A DNA stretch of 64,000 nucleotides from Salinibaculum rarum. Lineage in GTDB: Archaea > Halobacteriota > Halobacteria > Halobacteriales > Haloarculaceae. Shown here in pieces: positions 63,419 to 64,000 of the stretch (positions are counted from its first letter, which is position 1; every line of letters begins with the position of its first letter). Made by a program: the position numbers and the translations under genes. The stretch spans positions 1,054,001 to 1,118,000 of the forward strand of contig NZ_CP129992.1 in the NCBI RefSeq assembly GCF_030505615.1, in the 5' to 3' direction. The notes beneath the pieces were generated by a model, which was not told where the DNA came from, did not search any database, and worked only from the letters and a program-made list of their open reading frames with translations.

Positions 63419-64000
63419 TCACTCGACGCGCCCAGCCAGCACGCCGAGATACCCGCCTGCGAACGTCTCGAAGCGGCGCTGCTCTGTCCGCTTGGCCAGC
63501 GTCTTCCGCGCTCGAGTGACCCGCTTTTCGAACGTCGTGGCGTGTGACGACCGCGACAACCGGGCGCCTGGCGCCGATAGCCGAACGAATCCTTCGAAGG
63601 CAAGATTGAGTGGTACGGCGAGCGCGCCGTCGCTCCGCTGGAAGTTCAACAGCGCGACGCGTCCGCCCGGGCCGACGAGGTCACACCACCGCTCGACTGC
63701 CGGCGCGGGGTCGTCGAACATCCCGACGACGAAGGTCGCGAGAACCGCGTCGGCGTCGTCGACTGGCGGCCGGGTCGCGTCGGCCTGTACGTAGTCGACT
63801 CCCCGACCCACACGTTCGGGGTGGGTCCGCGCCCGCGCGAGCATCTCCCTGGTGAGGTCGATGCCGACGACCCGGCCCGACGGCCCGACGCGGTCGCGGA
63901 GGTGGGGAACGTTCGCGCCAGTGCCACAGCCCATCTCGACGACGGTATCGCCCGCCGAGAGTCCAAGGAAATCAGCGGTCCGGGCACGCCACGAGCGCAG
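63419..64000 (-). CDS. Class I SAM-dependent methyltransferase, 5' end cut by the window
   Basis: The frame is open to the right edge, so the start lies beyond base 64000. The visible 193 codons begin LRSWRARTADFLGLSAGDTV. Motif I is VVEMGCGTGANVPHLRDRV, then VVGIDLTREMLARAR, VQADATRPPVDDADAVLATF and GPGGRVALLNF. This is the UbiE/Methyltransf_11 class I fold. The substrate is unknown. The stop is directly next to the stop of the DUF6775 gene, with no gap. Confidence 0.82.
   Translation of the reverse strand: MRSWRARTADFLGLSAGDTVVEMGCGTGANVPHLRDRVGPSGRVVGIDLTREMLARARTHPERVGRGVDYVQADATRPPVDDADAVLATFVVGMFDDPAPAVERWCDLVGPGGRVALLNFQRSDGALAVPLNLAFEGFVRLSAPGARLSRSSHATTFEKRVTRARKTLAKRTEQRRFETFAGGYLGVLAGRVE

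Overview
This 64 kb window is chromosomal DNA from a haloarchaeon (class Halobacteria). The evidence is high G+C, very acidic proteins, twin-arginine signals with lipoboxes, halocyanin, haloarchaeal-type pilins, archaeal aIF2-alpha, Nop10, L44e and S27e genes, an archaeal initiator tRNA and archaeal TATA boxes. The family may be Haloarculaceae-like, but the sequence read by eye does not settle that. Most genes are housekeeping and tightly packed, often with 4-base ATGA overlaps. I do not see an intact virus, insertion sequence, CRISPR array or rRNA operon.

Layout. 1-7.8 kb: a cut metallophosphoesterase, an FAD oxidoreductase, a threonine-synthase-like protein without the PLP lysine, an MFS exporter, a J-domain membrane protein, then the minus-strand translation operon rpl44e-rps27e-aIF2-alpha-nop10-PAC2. 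7.9-13.1 kb: a multi-pass membrane protein (paralogue of a broken gene at 51.8 kb), an HAH_0734-type protein, and a cell-surface set of DUF2298 membrane protein, GT2 glycosyltransferase and GtrA flippase-like protein. 13.1-14.5 kb: initiator tRNA-Met followed by a 22-bp copy of its 3' end (a probable integration scar) and a frameshifted gshA. 14.7-19.6 kb: small proteins, hpt, a large membrane protein with a Gly/Ser linker, a secreted protein and two type IV pilins. 19.8-28.4 kb: coaBC, redox and lipid-binding-like proteins, a Tat lipoprotein, halocyanin, metG and a histidine kinase. 28.7-35.4 kb: mfnA, ppsA, a PhzF-like protein, a thioesterase and an AEC transporter. 35.5-42.3 kb: scpA, smc, a coiled-coil protein and an acyl-CoA ligase.

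42.4-49.1 kb: gatB, a membrane protein with four consecutive Cys, topA, and an AspRS whose residues look like the nondiscriminating type, fitting its proximity to gatB (transamidation route to Asn-tRNA and Gln-tRNA). 49.2-53.9 kb is the most accessory part: a lipoprotein with two tandem HiPIP-like domains, a winged-helix regulator plus small membrane protein, a PIN/UPF0175 toxin-antitoxin pair, and a membrane protein gene interrupted by an in-frame TAG. 53.9-64 kb: malic enzyme fused to a phosphotransacetylase-like domain, pantoate kinase and phosphopantothenate synthetase, cheC, a divergent thiR-thi4 pair with a candidate operator, and a DUF6775-type putative metallopeptidase, ending inside a methyltransferase gene.

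Shared themes: four archaeal CoA-pathway enzymes (MfnA, pantoate kinase, phosphopantothenate synthetase, CoaBC) lie in the same 40 kb. Chromosome maintenance (Smc, ScpA, TopA) and tRNA charging (MetG, AspS, GatB, initiator tRNA) are also concentrated here. The most unusual observations are the lysine-less threonine synthase homologue, the two disrupted genes (gshA frameshift and the TAG-interrupted membrane protein), the tRNA-end duplication, the double-HiPIP lipoprotein and the inverted repeat beside the thi4 TATA box.
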